64,000 nt of DNA from Niallia sp. XMNu-256 (GTDB lineage: Bacteria; Bacillota; Bacilli; Bacillales; Cytobacillaceae): positions 2,210,501-2,274,500 of the forward strand of contig NZ_CP137636.1 in assembly GCF_036670015.1 (NCBI RefSeq), written 5' to 3'. The translations under genes and the position numbers were made by a program. Within the stretch, counting starts at the first letter, position 1. Every line of letters begins with the position of its first letter. Positions 7,463-16,839 of the stretch are shown in pieces. The notes under the pieces are model-generated. The model made no database searches, was not told the origin of the DNA, and saw only the letters and a list, made by a program, of their open reading frames with translations.

Positions 7463-9253
7463 CTAATCTAACTTTGAAAACTGATCAACAAGTTCGTTAA
7501 ATTTTCTAAGCGCATTTTCAATTGGAGCGGGTGTAGTTAGATCCACGCCTGTTTTTTTCAGTAACTCTAATGGGTAATCTGAGCTTCCGCTTTTCAAAAA
7601 CTCTAAGTAAGAAATAACCGTTTGTTGATCCCCTTCAAAGATCTTCGTGGCAAGATGGATAGCTGAAGCATAACCGGTCGCATATTTATACACATAAAAA
7701 GGACGATAAAAGTGCGGGATTCTAGACCACCCATATTTTACTTCATCATCAAATTCAATTTCATCTCCATTATACTCTCTAAAAAGGGCTTCATAAGTTT
7801 GATTAAATACTTCAACATTTAATGGTAATCCTTTTTCCGCCATTTCATGGGTCTTTTTCTCAAATTCAGCGAACATGACTTGAGTAAAGAAGGTCCCTTT
7901 AAATTGGTCAATAAAGTGATTAAGTAAATGTTTTTGCATGTCTTGATCTTTTTCGTGTTCTAATAAATAGAAAATTAATAAGACTTCGTTTACAGTTGAA
8001 GCCACCTCTGCTACAAAAATACTATAGCGAGCAGTAATTTGAGGTTGATATTGTGCGCTTAATTTACTGTGTACCCCATGGCCACATTCATGAACAAGGG
8101 TAAAGAGACTGTCTAAATCGTCTTGATGATTTAAAAGAATATATGGATGAACTCCATAAACACCAAGATTATAGGCACCAGATCGTTTCCCAGGGGTTTC
8201 TCTAACATCAATGTAGCGTGAATCCTTGAATTCCTTCAAAATTTCAAGATAATCGTCACCTAGTGGTGTCAGCGCTTTAAGCATGGTTTCATAAGCTTCA
8301 TCATACGAAATCTCCGGTTTGACTCCACTAACAAGTGGAACACTCATATCATATTGTCTTAATTGGTCTAACCCAAGCTTTTCTTTTCTAATCTTTGTAT
8401 ATTTGTGAAGCGGTGTAATATTTTCTTTTGTTGTTGTGATAAGGTTTTCATAAACTTCTCTTGGAACTTTATCACCGAATAATCCCTTTTCTAAGGCAGA
8501 TGGATAGTTACGAACTTTTGCAAGGGTAACATTATTTTTGATCGCGCCAGAAAGAGTAGATGCAATTGAATTCTTTAATTGCAAGTAAGGTTGATAATAA
8601 GCTTTATAAGCCTCTCTCCGCTTGTCACGATTCTCATCTTCAATTAATTTACTATACATCCCTCTTGTTAATTCAATCTGATTGCCCTCATCATCTGTGA
8701 CATCCCCAAATTTAATATCTGCATTATTCATCATTCCAAACGTTTGACTCGGAACAGATAGTGCTTCTCCTAATTGAGAAATTAATTCTTCTTGCTCCTT
8801 ACTGAGAACATGTGCTTTATATCGGAATGACTCCCATAAATCTTTTTCAAAATAATCCAGCCCCTTCTCCTCAGATAGAAACCCTTTCAGTGTTTCCTCA
8901 GACAGACTTAATAAAAAAGGCATAAAGAAAGAGGTTGCAGCGCTGACTTTAACGCTTAATTGTTTGGCGCGATCCAAGAAGGATTGGGAGGAAGTTTCCC
9001 TCGTATCTTCATCGACTATTAGCATGGCGTACGCATAAAGCTTATTAAATAAAAAGGACAGTTCTTCACTTTGCTTCAAATATTGGTACAAAGATTGTCC
9101 GTCATGAATGTGACCATCAAACCCTTTTAGCTTTTCTGACATCTTTTCAATGGTTTGATAATCTTCATCCCATTCTTGTTCATTAGTATATAGATCAGTT
9201 AAACTCCATTTTTCCTGAAGAGGTACTTCTTCCCTTGTTTTATATGTATTCAA
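7463..9253 (-). CDS. pepF: Oligoendopeptidase F (M3B metallopeptidase)
   Basis: A 596-residue cytoplasmic zinc peptidase of the PepF family, which trims oligopeptides of roughly 7-17 residues. The active site HECGHG lies near residue 385, with the downstream Glu in FVAEVASTVNE. The N-terminal two thirds is the helical M3 channel domain. The start is TTG at 9253, placed by AAGGAGGG eight bases upstream; the frame continues 17 codons further without a ribosome site. Length and motifs are normal. It is monocistronic. Confidence 0.92.
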   Translation of the reverse strand: MNTYKTREEVPLQEKWSLTDLYTNEQEWDEDYQTIEKMSEKLKGFDGHIHDGQSLYQYLKQSEELSFLFNKLYAYAMLIVDEDTRETSSQSFLDRAKQLSVKVSAATSFFMPFLLSLSEETLKGFLSEEKGLDYFEKDLWESFRYKAHVLSKEQEELISQLGEALSVPSQTFGMMNNADIKFGDVTDDEGNQIELTRGMYSKLIEDENRDKRREAYKAYYQPYLQLKNSIASTLSGAIKNNVTLAKVRNYPSALEKGLFGDKVPREVYENLITTTKENITPLHKYTKIRKEKLGLDQLRQYDMSVPLVSGVKPEISYDEAYETMLKALTPLGDDYLEILKEFKDSRYIDVRETPGKRSGAYNLGVYGVHPYILLNHQDDLDSLFTLVHECGHGVHSKLSAQYQPQITARYSIFVAEVASTVNEVLLIFYLLEHEKDQDMQKHLLNHFIDQFKGTFFTQVMFAEFEKKTHEMAEKGLPLNVEVFNQTYEALFREYNGDEIEFDDEVKYGWSRIPHFYRPFYVYKYATGYASAIHLATKIFEGDQQTVISYLEFLKSGSSDYPLELLKKTGVDLTTPAPIENALRKFNELVDQFSKLD

Positions 9254-9414
9254 ATCTATTGCCCTCCTTATGATTAATAGTGAATGCTTCCTCTTCCATA
9301 TCATACTAAATATATGAAGGTTAATGCTTCTGATAACTCTTTTTAAGGTGAAAAAACATCACATGTTGTAAAATAGAATTAAGATTGTACTTAACTTAGA
9401 GAAAGGATTTATTT

Positions 9415-9981
9415 ATGTTACTTGATTGGTTCCCGTCCTCCTCAATATGGGCGGCTCTTATTAGTATTTTACTCAATGTTGTTATTGCTATAACAGGGAT
9501 TTTTCCAAGCACCTTTATTACGGTGGCTACTGTGAGTATTTTCAGTTTTGAATACGCCTTAACCTTGTTAATTATAGGTGAAGCAATCGGTGCAATTGTT
9601 AGCTTTATTCTTTATCGAAAAGGTGCTAAAAAGCTTTTATCAAAGCCTAAAATGTCAACGATCGCCAATCATAAATATTTACAAAAATTGGGAAAAACAG
9701 GTGGGATGACAGCAGTATTTATCATCCTTTTATTAAGAGTGATGCCTTTCGTACCTTCAGGTGCTGTTACACTTACAGCTGCTTTAAGTCCTATCCATGT
9801 AATCCCTTTTAGCATAGCCAGTACGTTAGGAAAGATCCCTGCTTTATTTATTGAAGCATATTCCGTATCTCATGTTCTTACACTTAGTGTTCAGTATCAA
9901 ATTACCATCATGATCGTAGTACTTTTGTTATTTCTAGTGTATTTAGGTTTTAAAAAAAAAAGAAAAGAAATAAATGAATAA
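9415..9981 (+). CDS. VTT-domain (TVP38/DedA-like) membrane protein
   Basis: A 188-residue membrane protein with about five hydrophobic segments. The VTT/SNARE-associated core includes GIFPSTFITVATVSIFSF near residue 28, GEAIGAIVSFILYRKGAKKL near 54 and LLRVMPFVPSGAVTL near 106. Members of this superfamily are lipid scramblases or flippases; some DedA proteins move undecaprenyl phosphate or phosphatidylethanolamine. AGAAAGGATT precedes the ATG. The CAP-domain gene starts 32 bases downstream, probably in the same transcript. A second, distinct VTT gene lies at 11.2 kb. Confidence 0.8.
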   Translation: MLLDWFPSSSIWAALISILLNVVIAITGIFPSTFITVATVSIFSFEYALTLLIIGEAIGAIVSFILYRKGAKKLLSKPKMSTIANHKYLQKLGKTGGMTAVFIILLLRVMPFVPSGAVTLTAALSPIHVIPFSIASTLGKIPALFIEAYSVSHVLTLSVQYQITIMIVVLLLFLVYLGFKKKRKEINE

Positions 9982-10013
9982 TAATAAGCTTTGTTAGAAA
10001 GGAGTAACATCGT

Positions 10014-11150
10014 ATGAGAGGTTTGCGCAGACTCCTCCTACTACTTCTCACGTTGGGGATTGTTTGGATCATTTTTGATGATGACATCAAAAGCTCCCCT
10101 TATTATTTGACCTATCAAAGTCTCACTGCTGATTTAAAAGCGTGGAAAGAAGAAAATCCAGATGTTCAAGCAGCCATTAACCATTTAGAATTAGGTTTGG
10201 ACGAAATTTTGAGCAGTGTTTTAGGTGCTTTTCAAAAAGAAGAAACAGATCAGATTAAGCTTGTTGATCGGCCTGAATTGAATGTTCCAGATTCTCACTC
10301 GTTTTCTGTTCATAATATTGAGCTAGGAGATTCTCGTGAAAAGGTGGAAAACCTTGTTGGAACACCTAAACGTTCAAACTTAAATGAATATGGAGTTGAT
10401 TGGCATGCTTATCATGACCAGTACCAAAACTTCTTTATGATTGCTTATGACGAAGAAAGTAAAGTAGCGGGGTTATATACAAATCAAGACTTACTTACTT
10501 CTAAGCAAGAAATTACTTTAGGTTCCTCAAAAGATCAAGTTGTTGCTGCCCTTGGAGAGCCATTAACATCGATACAAAAAGATTGGGTTTCTTATCAAAT
10601 TCAAAATAATGGAGAGTTTCATCTTTATAAACTTGACAATAGCTATGTCACTATTTTTTTTGATAAACATGAAGGAAACATGGTTACAGCCATTCAAATT
10701 ATAAGTGAAGAATTAGAGAATCAGAAAAAGGAATATTACGCAGAAGGAAATCATGCGTTAAAAGAAGGCTTTGAGTTTCAATTGTTTGATTTAACAAATG
10801 CAGCACGGGTTGTACATGGGCTACAGCCACTAACATGGGATGACCATGTTAAAATTACAGCACGTGAGCATAGTACAGATATGGCAGTGAACCAATATTT
10901 TTCCCATACAAATCTTGATGGTCAATCTCCTTTCGACCGTATGGCAGAAGATAATATCACCTTTCGGGTTGCAGGGGAAAATCTTGCTGCAGGTCAATTA
11001 AGTAGTATTTTTGCACATGAGGGATTAATGAATTCTCTTGGACATCGTGAAAATATCCTTCAAACTGAATTCCAATCGTTGGGAATCGGAGTAGCGTTTG
11101 ATATAGAAAAGAAACCCTATTACACGCAAAAATTCCTTGCTAGAAACTGA
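10014..11150 (+). CDS. CAP/SCP-domain extracytoplasmic protein (YlbC-like)
   Basis: A 378-residue protein with one N-terminal membrane anchor (residues about 5-22, LRRLLLLLLTLGIVWIIF). A CAP-associated domain of two repeats follows (about 100-235), then a C-terminal CAP/SCP domain (about 250-375). CAP signatures present are HSTDMAVNQYFSHTNLDG, GENLAAG and LGHRENIL. Bacterial CAP proteins face the cell wall; YlbC and YkwD of Bacillus are relatives with no defined enzyme activity. AGAAAGGAG precedes the ATG. The domain order matches YlbC. Confidence 0.85.
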   Translation: MRGLRRLLLLLLTLGIVWIIFDDDIKSSPYYLTYQSLTADLKAWKEENPDVQAAINHLELGLDEILSSVLGAFQKEETDQIKLVDRPELNVPDSHSFSVHNIELGDSREKVENLVGTPKRSNLNEYGVDWHAYHDQYQNFFMIAYDEESKVAGLYTNQDLLTSKQEITLGSSKDQVVAALGEPLTSIQKDWVSYQIQNNGEFHLYKLDNSYVTIFFDKHEGNMVTAIQIISEELENQKKEYYAEGNHALKEGFEFQLFDLTNAARVVHGLQPLTWDDHVKITAREHSTDMAVNQYFSHTNLDGQSPFDRMAEDNITFRVAGENLAAGQLSSIFAHEGLMNSLGHRENILQTEFQSLGIGVAFDIEKKPYYTQKFLARN

Positions 11151-11154
11151 AAGT

Positions 11155-11185
11155 AAACCGTCTATTGAGCATAAATAGACGGTTT
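11155..11185. terminator. Bidirectional terminator after CAP gene
   Basis: AAACCGTCTATT and AATAGACGGTTT form a perfect 12-bp stem with a 7-base loop between convergent genes. Confidence 0.85.
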
Positions 11186-11192
11186 ATTTAAA

Positions 11193-11915
11193 TTATTCAT
11201 GATGAATTGACTCTTCATCATGAACATGCACTGGTTTTGTGTTGTTTATTTCCACTTTCTTATTCTCTATATTTAGTTTTTTACGTCTTTTAATAATAAA
11301 TAGCAATAGAATGAATAATAAGACAATTCCTTCTAGTAAATATTTATTCAATTGTATGTTTAGCAGCCCAGCTGGAATTAAAATCAAGATAAAAAAGTAT
11401 ATAAAGTTTCCCAAAGCAGTAGCCAACATAAAGGAATTAAATTTTATCGAGCTGATTCCCCCAATTATGTTGATTAAGCTTGTTGGTACAAATGGAATAA
11501 TTCTCGCTTGAAATACAAACATAAACTCCTTCTGTTCAATTTTATCAAGTAGCTTTTGATCCACTTTCCGTATAACCCAATCTTGAAAAAGGGTACGGGT
11601 ACCAACAAAAATAACGGCTGATCCTACGAGACTAGTAAACCAGCTCCAAAGGAATCCATTTATAAAGCCAAGCAATATATAATTTACCGTTATAACTAAA
11701 ATTAAAGGAATAATAGTAAAGGTGTTTTGAATAACCATCATGATTAAAGTGAAAGCTGCAATAGACCATACATTATTTCTGACGATGGAATCAAAATTAC
11801 CTGCCTTCAACATTTCATACCAATCACTCTGATATACGAAAATGATTAGTAATAAAATAATCAATATAAATGATACGAACTTCGCCCTATATCTAATAAC
11901 AACCACCTGTTTCAA
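11193..11915 (-). CDS. TVP38/TMEM64-family VTT-domain membrane protein
   Basis: A membrane protein of about 235-240 residues with six or so hydrophobic segments. The VTT core includes FQARIIPFVPTSLINIIGGIS near residue 135, and the tail is a hydrophilic, His-rich stretch (VHVHDEESIHHE). The family handles lipid translocation or membrane homeostasis. The start is uncertain: the frame opens at TTG 11915 without a good ribosome site. AGGTGG lies a few codons inside, so translation may start slightly downstream at an unusual codon. It converges with the CAP gene. Confidence 0.72.
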   Translation of the reverse strand: MKQVVVIRYRAKFVSFILIILLLIIFVYQSDWYEMLKAGNFDSIVRNNVWSIAAFTLIMMVIQNTFTIIPLILVITVNYILLGFINGFLWSWFTSLVGSAVIFVGTRTLFQDWVIRKVDQKLLDKIEQKEFMFVFQARIIPFVPTSLINIIGGISSIKFNSFMLATALGNFIYFFILILIPAGLLNIQLNKYLLEGIVLLFILLLFIIKRRKKLNIENKKVEINNTKPVHVHDEESIHHE

Positions 11916-12077
11916 GTTTATTAATTTCTATTATATTATATATGTTTGTGTACTCATATTGGCTTGAAATTCCAGAAAAAACAGGTAAATAACCATTATA
12001 ATATAGATGACACCAAATCGAAAGTAAATATGTTATAATAATGATATATGTAGATATTGAGAAAGGATGTCTTATTT

Positions 12078-12494
12078 TTGAAATACGAAATTGAAACAAT
12101 TTATTTTCTAGAAAATCCAGAAACATCGAAAACGGCATTTGCTACTGGTTCACAGTTACAATATGAGGATACAATTAAGGATGTTTTTGGTGTGGCATGT
12201 TTACATGATCTATCGATGATGATTCAATATAATAAAGGCTTCCAAACGAGTATTTGCGAGAGCTACGGCGTTACAGAAAACGAGGTAAAATTAGATTTGG
12301 TTCTTCGAGTGGCAACAAAAACAGACTTGCTCAAACTAAGAAGTCAGCTCTTAGAAACGAACAATGATCAATCTGCATCTCTGAATGTTAAAGATTCAGT
12401 ACCTAGACCATTTGATACGATGATCCGTTTACAAGAAGGTATTTTCAAATGGGATGATCATGCTTCTTCCTACCAAATGATTAAAACAGCATAA
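12078..12494 (+). CDS. Uncharacterised 138-residue protein
   Basis: I do not recognise this family. The protein is soluble, mixed alpha/beta by appearance, with no membrane segment and no clear catalytic motif. A central stretch, KLDLVLRVATKTDLLKLRSQ, looks like a strand followed by an amphipathic helix. TTG at 12078 is the preferred start because AGAAAGGATG lies about nine bases upstream; an in-frame TTG at 12057 would place that site inside the gene. It has its own terminator and no obvious partner. Confidence 0.6.
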   Translation: MKYEIETIYFLENPETSKTAFATGSQLQYEDTIKDVFGVACLHDLSMMIQYNKGFQTSICESYGVTENEVKLDLVLRVATKTDLLKLRSQLLETNNDQSASLNVKDSVPRPFDTMIRLQEGIFKWDDHASSYQMIKTA

Positions 12495-12504
12495 TACCTA
12501 AATT

Positions 12505-12556
12505 AGGTACAAGAAACCGTTCATTTTTTGAGCCGTCTCTTGTACCTTTATTTTTT
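12505..12556. terminator. Terminator between convergent genes
   Basis: AGGTACAAGA and TCTTGTACCT form a perfect 10-bp stem with a 23-base loop, followed by TTATTTTTTA. Confidence 0.75.
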
Positions 12557-13469
12557 AGCCCATTTCCTCCATGATTCGAATAACTTTATAAAGTTGCTCA
12601 TTAATTGGAGTTGGCACTCCATATTTTTTGCCTAATTCACAAACTTTGCCGGCGAAATATTCGACTTCTGTTTTTCTGCCAGCTTCCATATCTTGAAGCA
12701 TGGATGTTTTTCCATTCGGAGATAACTTATTAATGATGGGCCAAAACTTTTTCACATCTTCTTCAGTTAAACCTGTTCCTGCTTTTTCCGACAGCGCCAC
12801 AACTTCTCTCATGGCAGACTCCATCCATTCATAAGCCATAGGTAGTGTTTGAAAGACACCATAAGGAGCTTTTAGGACAGCAGAGGTTTGATTTACTCCT
12901 ACATTAATCATGAATTTCCACCACATTGTATGGGTAATATTATCAGAGATTTTATAATCAATTCCTACTCGATCGAATAGCTCTTTTACTGCTAATACGT
13001 CATTTGACAATTGATTATTTTTTTCTCCGTATTCGATTCGACCCCTAGTTGAAAAACGAACATCAAGCCCCGTACGAAGTGCATCAATTTCTACGCTCAT
13101 GCTATATAATACATGTTCATTTTCGTAAGCTTCATAAATTGTTTCCTCACTTGATATGCCATTTAACAATGAGAGAATAATCGTATCTGGGCCTACGTGA
13201 TATTTTGCATCTTCAATTGCTTGTCGTAATTCAGCGTTTTTTACAGCAAAAATGACAAGATCAACCGGTTCGACTTTTGTTTCAGGAGATATGTAATTAA
13301 AATGATATCCTTCATCATTGATTTTAATTCCATTCTTTTGATACTTGTTAATCCGTTGTTCACTTGCAACTAGTTGAAAAGAGTCTTGTAATGAATCATG
13401 TAAAAGGCTACCATACGCAGCACCGATAGCTCCTAAACCAACTAAAGTTACCTTCTCTATTTTTTTCAT
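12555..13469 (-). CDS. 2-dehydropantoate 2-reductase family protein (ApbA/PanE-like)
   Basis: A 304-residue NAD(P)H-dependent reductase with the N-terminal Rossmann motif GLGAIGAAYGS (residues about 11-21). The C-terminal helical domain carries WWKFMINVGVNQTSAVL near residue 187, including the Lys and Asn typical of ketopantoate reductases. True PanE reduces ketopantoate to pantoate in coenzyme A synthesis. Bacillus genomes hold several paralogues and no pan genes lie nearby, so the exact substrate is open. GGGGTG precedes the start. It is monocistronic. Confidence 0.8.
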   Translation of the reverse strand: MKKIEKVTLVGLGAIGAAYGSLLHDSLQDSFQLVASEQRINKYQKNGIKINDEGYHFNYISPETKVEPVDLVIFAVKNAELRQAIEDAKYHVGPDTIILSLLNGISSEETIYEAYENEHVLYSMSVEIDALRTGLDVRFSTRGRIEYGEKNNQLSNDVLAVKELFDRVGIDYKISDNITHTMWWKFMINVGVNQTSAVLKAPYGVFQTLPMAYEWMESAMREVVALSEKAGTGLTEEDVKKFWPIINKLSPNGKTSMLQDMEAGRKTEVEYFAGKVCELGKKYGVPTPINEQLYKVIRIMEEMG

Positions 13470-13551
13470 TTTTGCACCCCACTTTTTTGTATACTATAAG
13501 AATATCAAATTAAAGGAAGAATCCAAATACAAAAATAATAGATAAAGTGAA

Positions 13552-13730
13552 ACTTCCCCCACTGATAGAAAGCTTTAAGCTACTGCTTGCTGCTCAAGCA
13601 GACGTTGCCGCAGGCGTATTTAGTCTGTGTTCATGATTTCGGATCTTTACGGGCAGTTGATCCCCCACCTAGCTTGTAATAGTACTTAGAATCTTGAGGT
13701 GGGTTCTTATTGCCCGTTAAGCCTGATAAT
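13552..13730. other. GC-rich structured non-coding segment of unknown class
   Basis: This 180-base island is richer in G+C than its surroundings and has no open frame. A perfect hairpin CTGCTTG/CAAGCAG (13583-13589 with 13595-13601) is followed by two nested stems. The outer stem is ACGGGCA/TGCCCGT (13649-13655 with 13711-13717) and the inner is CCCACCT/AGGTGGG (13664-13670 with 13697-13703). It could be a non-coding RNA or the end of a lost mobile element, for example an IS200/IS605 relic. I cannot name it. Confidence 0.55.
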
Positions 13731-13732
13731 AA

Positions 13733-13764
13733 TGAAAAAACAGGAACCTATTACGGTCCCTGTT
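13733..13764 (-). terminator. Terminator of the DDAH-like gene
   Basis: On the minus strand AACAGGGACC pairs with GGTTCCTGTT (one G-T pair) and is followed by TTTTTC, seven bases past the stop codon. Confidence 0.85.
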
Positions 13765-13770
13765 CTGGAA

Positions 13771-14640
13771 TTATTTGTTCATAGGTTCTCTATGAATAGG
13801 TAGTGTACAACAACGGAAAGAGCCGCCTGATTTGATAATCTCTGTTATATCAACTTCAATCACTTCAAAACCGCGTTTTCTTAGTTGTTCATTAACGTTT
13901 TTATTAACAGGTAAACTAATCACTTTTTTATACCCAATTGACAAAACGTTTGTTCCTAGAGTAAATTGCTCATCCTCAGATACCTCAATCAACTCATAGC
14001 GTTTCTTAAATCGCTCGATATCTTCTTTCTTCAGGGCATCAGGATAAATTAAGGCAAGGTCGGGTGAAACAATGTTGAATACACAATCTAGATGTAAGTA
14101 TTTCGATTTAAAGTCAATGGCTATGATGTCAAATCGTTTATTTAATAAAGCCTGCATATGCTCAATCGCTTCTCGGTTTGTTCGTTCACTTAAACCGATA
14201 TAGATGGTGTCTTGATCGATAATCACATCTCCACCTTCGATTTGATGGCCAATAATATTATAATAGGATATCTCTTCATCCTCTAACCATTGTTTTAATA
14301 CATTTTCTTCGCCATCTCGAATGTCACTAGCCATATCTGCAACAAAGATCGTTTCGCCGAGTGTAAATCCGATATCTCTTGTGAATACTTGTTCAGGATA
14401 CTTCTTATGATACGGCAGTAGTATCACTTCAACTTCATGTTTTTGAAGATTTTTGACAAAGTTGTCATGCTGTTCTAGAGCTTTTTCAATATGTATGCCT
14501 TCGTTTTTAAAATGCCTTTGAGTCTCATTAATGACATCCCGAATGGTCATATATTGGGGTTGACATAAGATTACCTTTTTTAACACATTATATTCTGTAA
14601 AACATTGAATTTTATGTGGTTCCGTATGTACTTGTACCAT
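13771..14640 (-). CDS. Dimethylargininase-like amidinotransferase-fold hydrolase
   Basis: A 289-residue protein of the guanidino-modifying (pentein) superfamily, close to N-dimethylarginine dimethylaminohydrolase and to Bacillus YkgA. Catalytic signatures are FTRDIGF near residue 85, IEGGDVI near 133, HLDCVFN near 182 and the nucleophilic Cys in GGSFRCCTLP near the C terminus. It likely hydrolyses a guanidino compound such as a methylated arginine to citrulline and an amine. Arginine deiminase is less likely because the arcABCD partners are absent. It is monocistronic. Confidence 0.8.
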   Translation of the reverse strand: MVQVHTEPHKIQCFTEYNVLKKVILCQPQYMTIRDVINETQRHFKNEGIHIEKALEQHDNFVKNLQKHEVEVILLPYHKKYPEQVFTRDIGFTLGETIFVADMASDIRDGEENVLKQWLEDEEISYYNIIGHQIEGGDVIIDQDTIYIGLSERTNREAIEHMQALLNKRFDIIAIDFKSKYLHLDCVFNIVSPDLALIYPDALKKEDIERFKKRYELIEVSEDEQFTLGTNVLSIGYKKVISLPVNKNVNEQLRKRGFEVIEVDITEIIKSGGSFRCCTLPIHREPMNK

Positions 14641-14704
14641 ATTCTTCCCTCCTATTTAACCTTAGTATCTACTTCTCGTTATGATTTATGTTAAAAAAAC
14701 AAAT

Positions 14705-14733
14705 AAAAAAACCACCTATTTCAGTGGTTTTTT
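14705..14733 (-). terminator. Terminator of the etf-fadF operon
   Basis: AAAAAACCAC and GTGGTTTTTT form a 10-bp stem with an 8-base loop that overlaps the fadF stop codon. Confidence 0.85.
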
Positions 14734-16801
14734 AAGAGTGTTTTTGAAATATTGCCTGTTCCAACACTTCAGCAATATCTAATGTTTGAACTCTATCTTC
14801 TACTTCTTTGGTTTTCGTTCCATCACTTAACATGGTAAGACAATACGGACAAGCACTTGAAATAATGGATGGATTCATTTCAAGGGCTTGTTCTGTTCGA
14901 GCCACATTGATACGTGTTCCCTCATTTTCTTCCATCCACATTAACCCGCCGCCAGCCCCGCAGCACATCCCATTTTCATAATTTCTTTTCATTTCAACTA
15001 TGTTTACCCCTGGGATGGATGCTAAGATTTCTCGTGGTTGGTTAAAGACCTCGTTATAACGACCCAAGTAGCAGGAATCATGGAAAGTAATTGTCTCGTT
15101 TAACGAGTATTCTGGTTTTAAACGACCCTCTTTTATTAATTGAGCTAACACTTCGGTATGATGATAAACTTTAAGATTTAAACCAAAATCGGTATATTCA
15201 TTTTTCAACGTATTATAAGCATGTGGATCAATGGTGACAATTTTTTTTGCACCACTTTTATTAATTTCATCAACATTATGGCTAACTAATTCCTGAAAGA
15301 GGAATTCATTTCCAAGTCGTCTTGGTGTATCTCCAGAGTTCTTTTCTTTATTTCCTAAAATTGCGAATGTAATTCCAGCCACGTTCAATAATTTTGCAAA
15401 GGCTAAAGCGATTTTTTGGCTCCGTTTGTCATAGGAACCCATGGATCCCACCCAAAATAAATATTCAAATTCTTCCCCTGCTTTTTTCCTTTCTTGAACG
15501 GTTTTAACGATGACATCATTACGAAGACTTCGCCAATTAACACGTTCTTTTCTACTGATCCCCCATGGATTTCCCTGCCGCTCAATATTTTGCATAGCTC
15601 TTTGTGCATCAGGACTTATCTTACCTTCAGTTAAAACAAGATAGCGACGCAAATCGATGATTTTATCGATATGTTCATTCATAACAGGACATTGATCTTC
15701 GCAATTACGGCAAGTAGTACAAGCCCAAATTTCCTCTTCTGTGATGACATCACCAATTAAGTTTTGAGTGTATTTTTGAGAGGAGTTCATAGCCAGTTGA
15801 TTTCCCGTTGTATTTGTAAAAGCAAACTGAGGAACCCATGGTGCACGTGATGTAATTGCGGCCCCTTTTTCCGTTAAATGATCACGCATTTTGACAATCA
15901 AATCCATTGGTGAAAGAAGTTTACCAGTCCCGGTCGCAGGACACATACTCGTACAACGTCCACACTCTACACATGCATAGAAATCAATCATTTGAAGTCT
16001 TGTAAAATCTTCTATTTTTCCAACACCAAAGGTTTCTTGGGTTTCATCTTCAAAGTCAATCGCTTTTAGTTTACCAGGTTGATCTAGACGGTTTAAAAAA
16101 ACATTTAATGGAGCAGCTATTAGATGAGCATGTTTGGATTGAGGAATATATACAAGGAAGGATAATAAGGCGATTAAATGGATCCACCAGGCAAGAAAAA
16201 AGATAATGATTGAAGCGGTTGTACCAATCCCACCAAATAATATAGCAATGATAGAAGCAATTGGTTCAGTAATGGAAGGATCATGACCATGCCAAATCAA
16301 ATTCATGCCATTTCCCATTAATACTGTGATCATTAAGGTTCCAATAAAAATTAACACAAGTCCTGCTTTTAAGTTACGTTTTAAACGACTGAGTTTTTCA
16401 ATATACCTACGATGAAAGGCCCAAAAAACAGCCACTAAAATCATAAGAGTAATGATTTCTTGAAAAAAGGTAAAAACAGGATAGAACGCTCCTAATGATA
16501 AGTGAGAACCTGGAACTATTCCTTTCCAAATAAAATCAATGGCTCCAAATTGAACAAGGATAAACCCATAAAACATCATGATATGGATCATCCCACTTTT
16601 TTTATCCTTTAATAATTTTTTCTGACCAAATACCATTACCCAAATATTATGAAACCGTTCCTTGAATCTATTTTCGAATTCTGTTTTTTTTCCTAACTTA
16701 ATATATTCATAACGGGTTTTGAGTAAATACGAAAATAAATAAACCCCATAGCTCGTCACCAATATAAATAGGATCAGATTTAACATAAGTAAATTAGTCA
16801 T
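14732..16801 (-). CDS. fadF: Membrane Fe-S oxidoreductase FadF (ETF:quinone electron transfer)
   Basis: A 689-residue fusion protein. An N-terminal membrane part has five or six helices (about 1-230, NarI/HdrE-like). Two [4Fe-4S] ferredoxin clusters follow, ACVECGRCTSMCPATG near residue 275 and ACTTCRNCEDQCPV near 360. Two CCG heterodisulfide-reductase domains complete it, including HDSCYLGRYN and MCCGAGGGLMW. It should take electrons from reduced ETF and pass them to menaquinone, the role assigned to B. subtilis FadF. It is third in the etfB-etfA-fadF operon, 38 bases after etfA, which supports that role in fatty acid or branched acyl-CoA oxidation. Confidence 0.88.
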   Translation of the reverse strand: MTNLLMLNLILFILVTSYGVYLFSYLLKTRYEYIKLGKKTEFENRFKERFHNIWVMVFGQKKLLKDKKSGMIHIMMFYGFILVQFGAIDFIWKGIVPGSHLSLGAFYPVFTFFQEIITLMILVAVFWAFHRRYIEKLSRLKRNLKAGLVLIFIGTLMITVLMGNGMNLIWHGHDPSITEPIASIIAILFGGIGTTASIIIFFLAWWIHLIALLSFLVYIPQSKHAHLIAAPLNVFLNRLDQPGKLKAIDFEDETQETFGVGKIEDFTRLQMIDFYACVECGRCTSMCPATGTGKLLSPMDLIVKMRDHLTEKGAAITSRAPWVPQFAFTNTTGNQLAMNSSQKYTQNLIGDVITEEEIWACTTCRNCEDQCPVMNEHIDKIIDLRRYLVLTEGKISPDAQRAMQNIERQGNPWGISRKERVNWRSLRNDVIVKTVQERKKAGEEFEYLFWVGSMGSYDKRSQKIALAFAKLLNVAGITFAILGNKEKNSGDTPRRLGNEFLFQELVSHNVDEINKSGAKKIVTIDPHAYNTLKNEYTDFGLNLKVYHHTEVLAQLIKEGRLKPEYSLNETITFHDSCYLGRYNEVFNQPREILASIPGVNIVEMKRNYENGMCCGAGGGLMWMEENEGTRINVARTEQALEMNPSIISSACPYCLTMLSDGTKTKEVEDRVQTLDIAEVLEQAIFQKHS

Positions 16802-16839
16802 TTGAAACCCCCTTACTCGATTTATTTAGGAGTATCAAG

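Noticed and set aside
11893-12138. 81-codon minus-strand frame beginning MPFSMFLDFLENK
   Set aside because: It overlaps the start of the uncharacterised gene at 12078 and the control region, and has no ribosome site.
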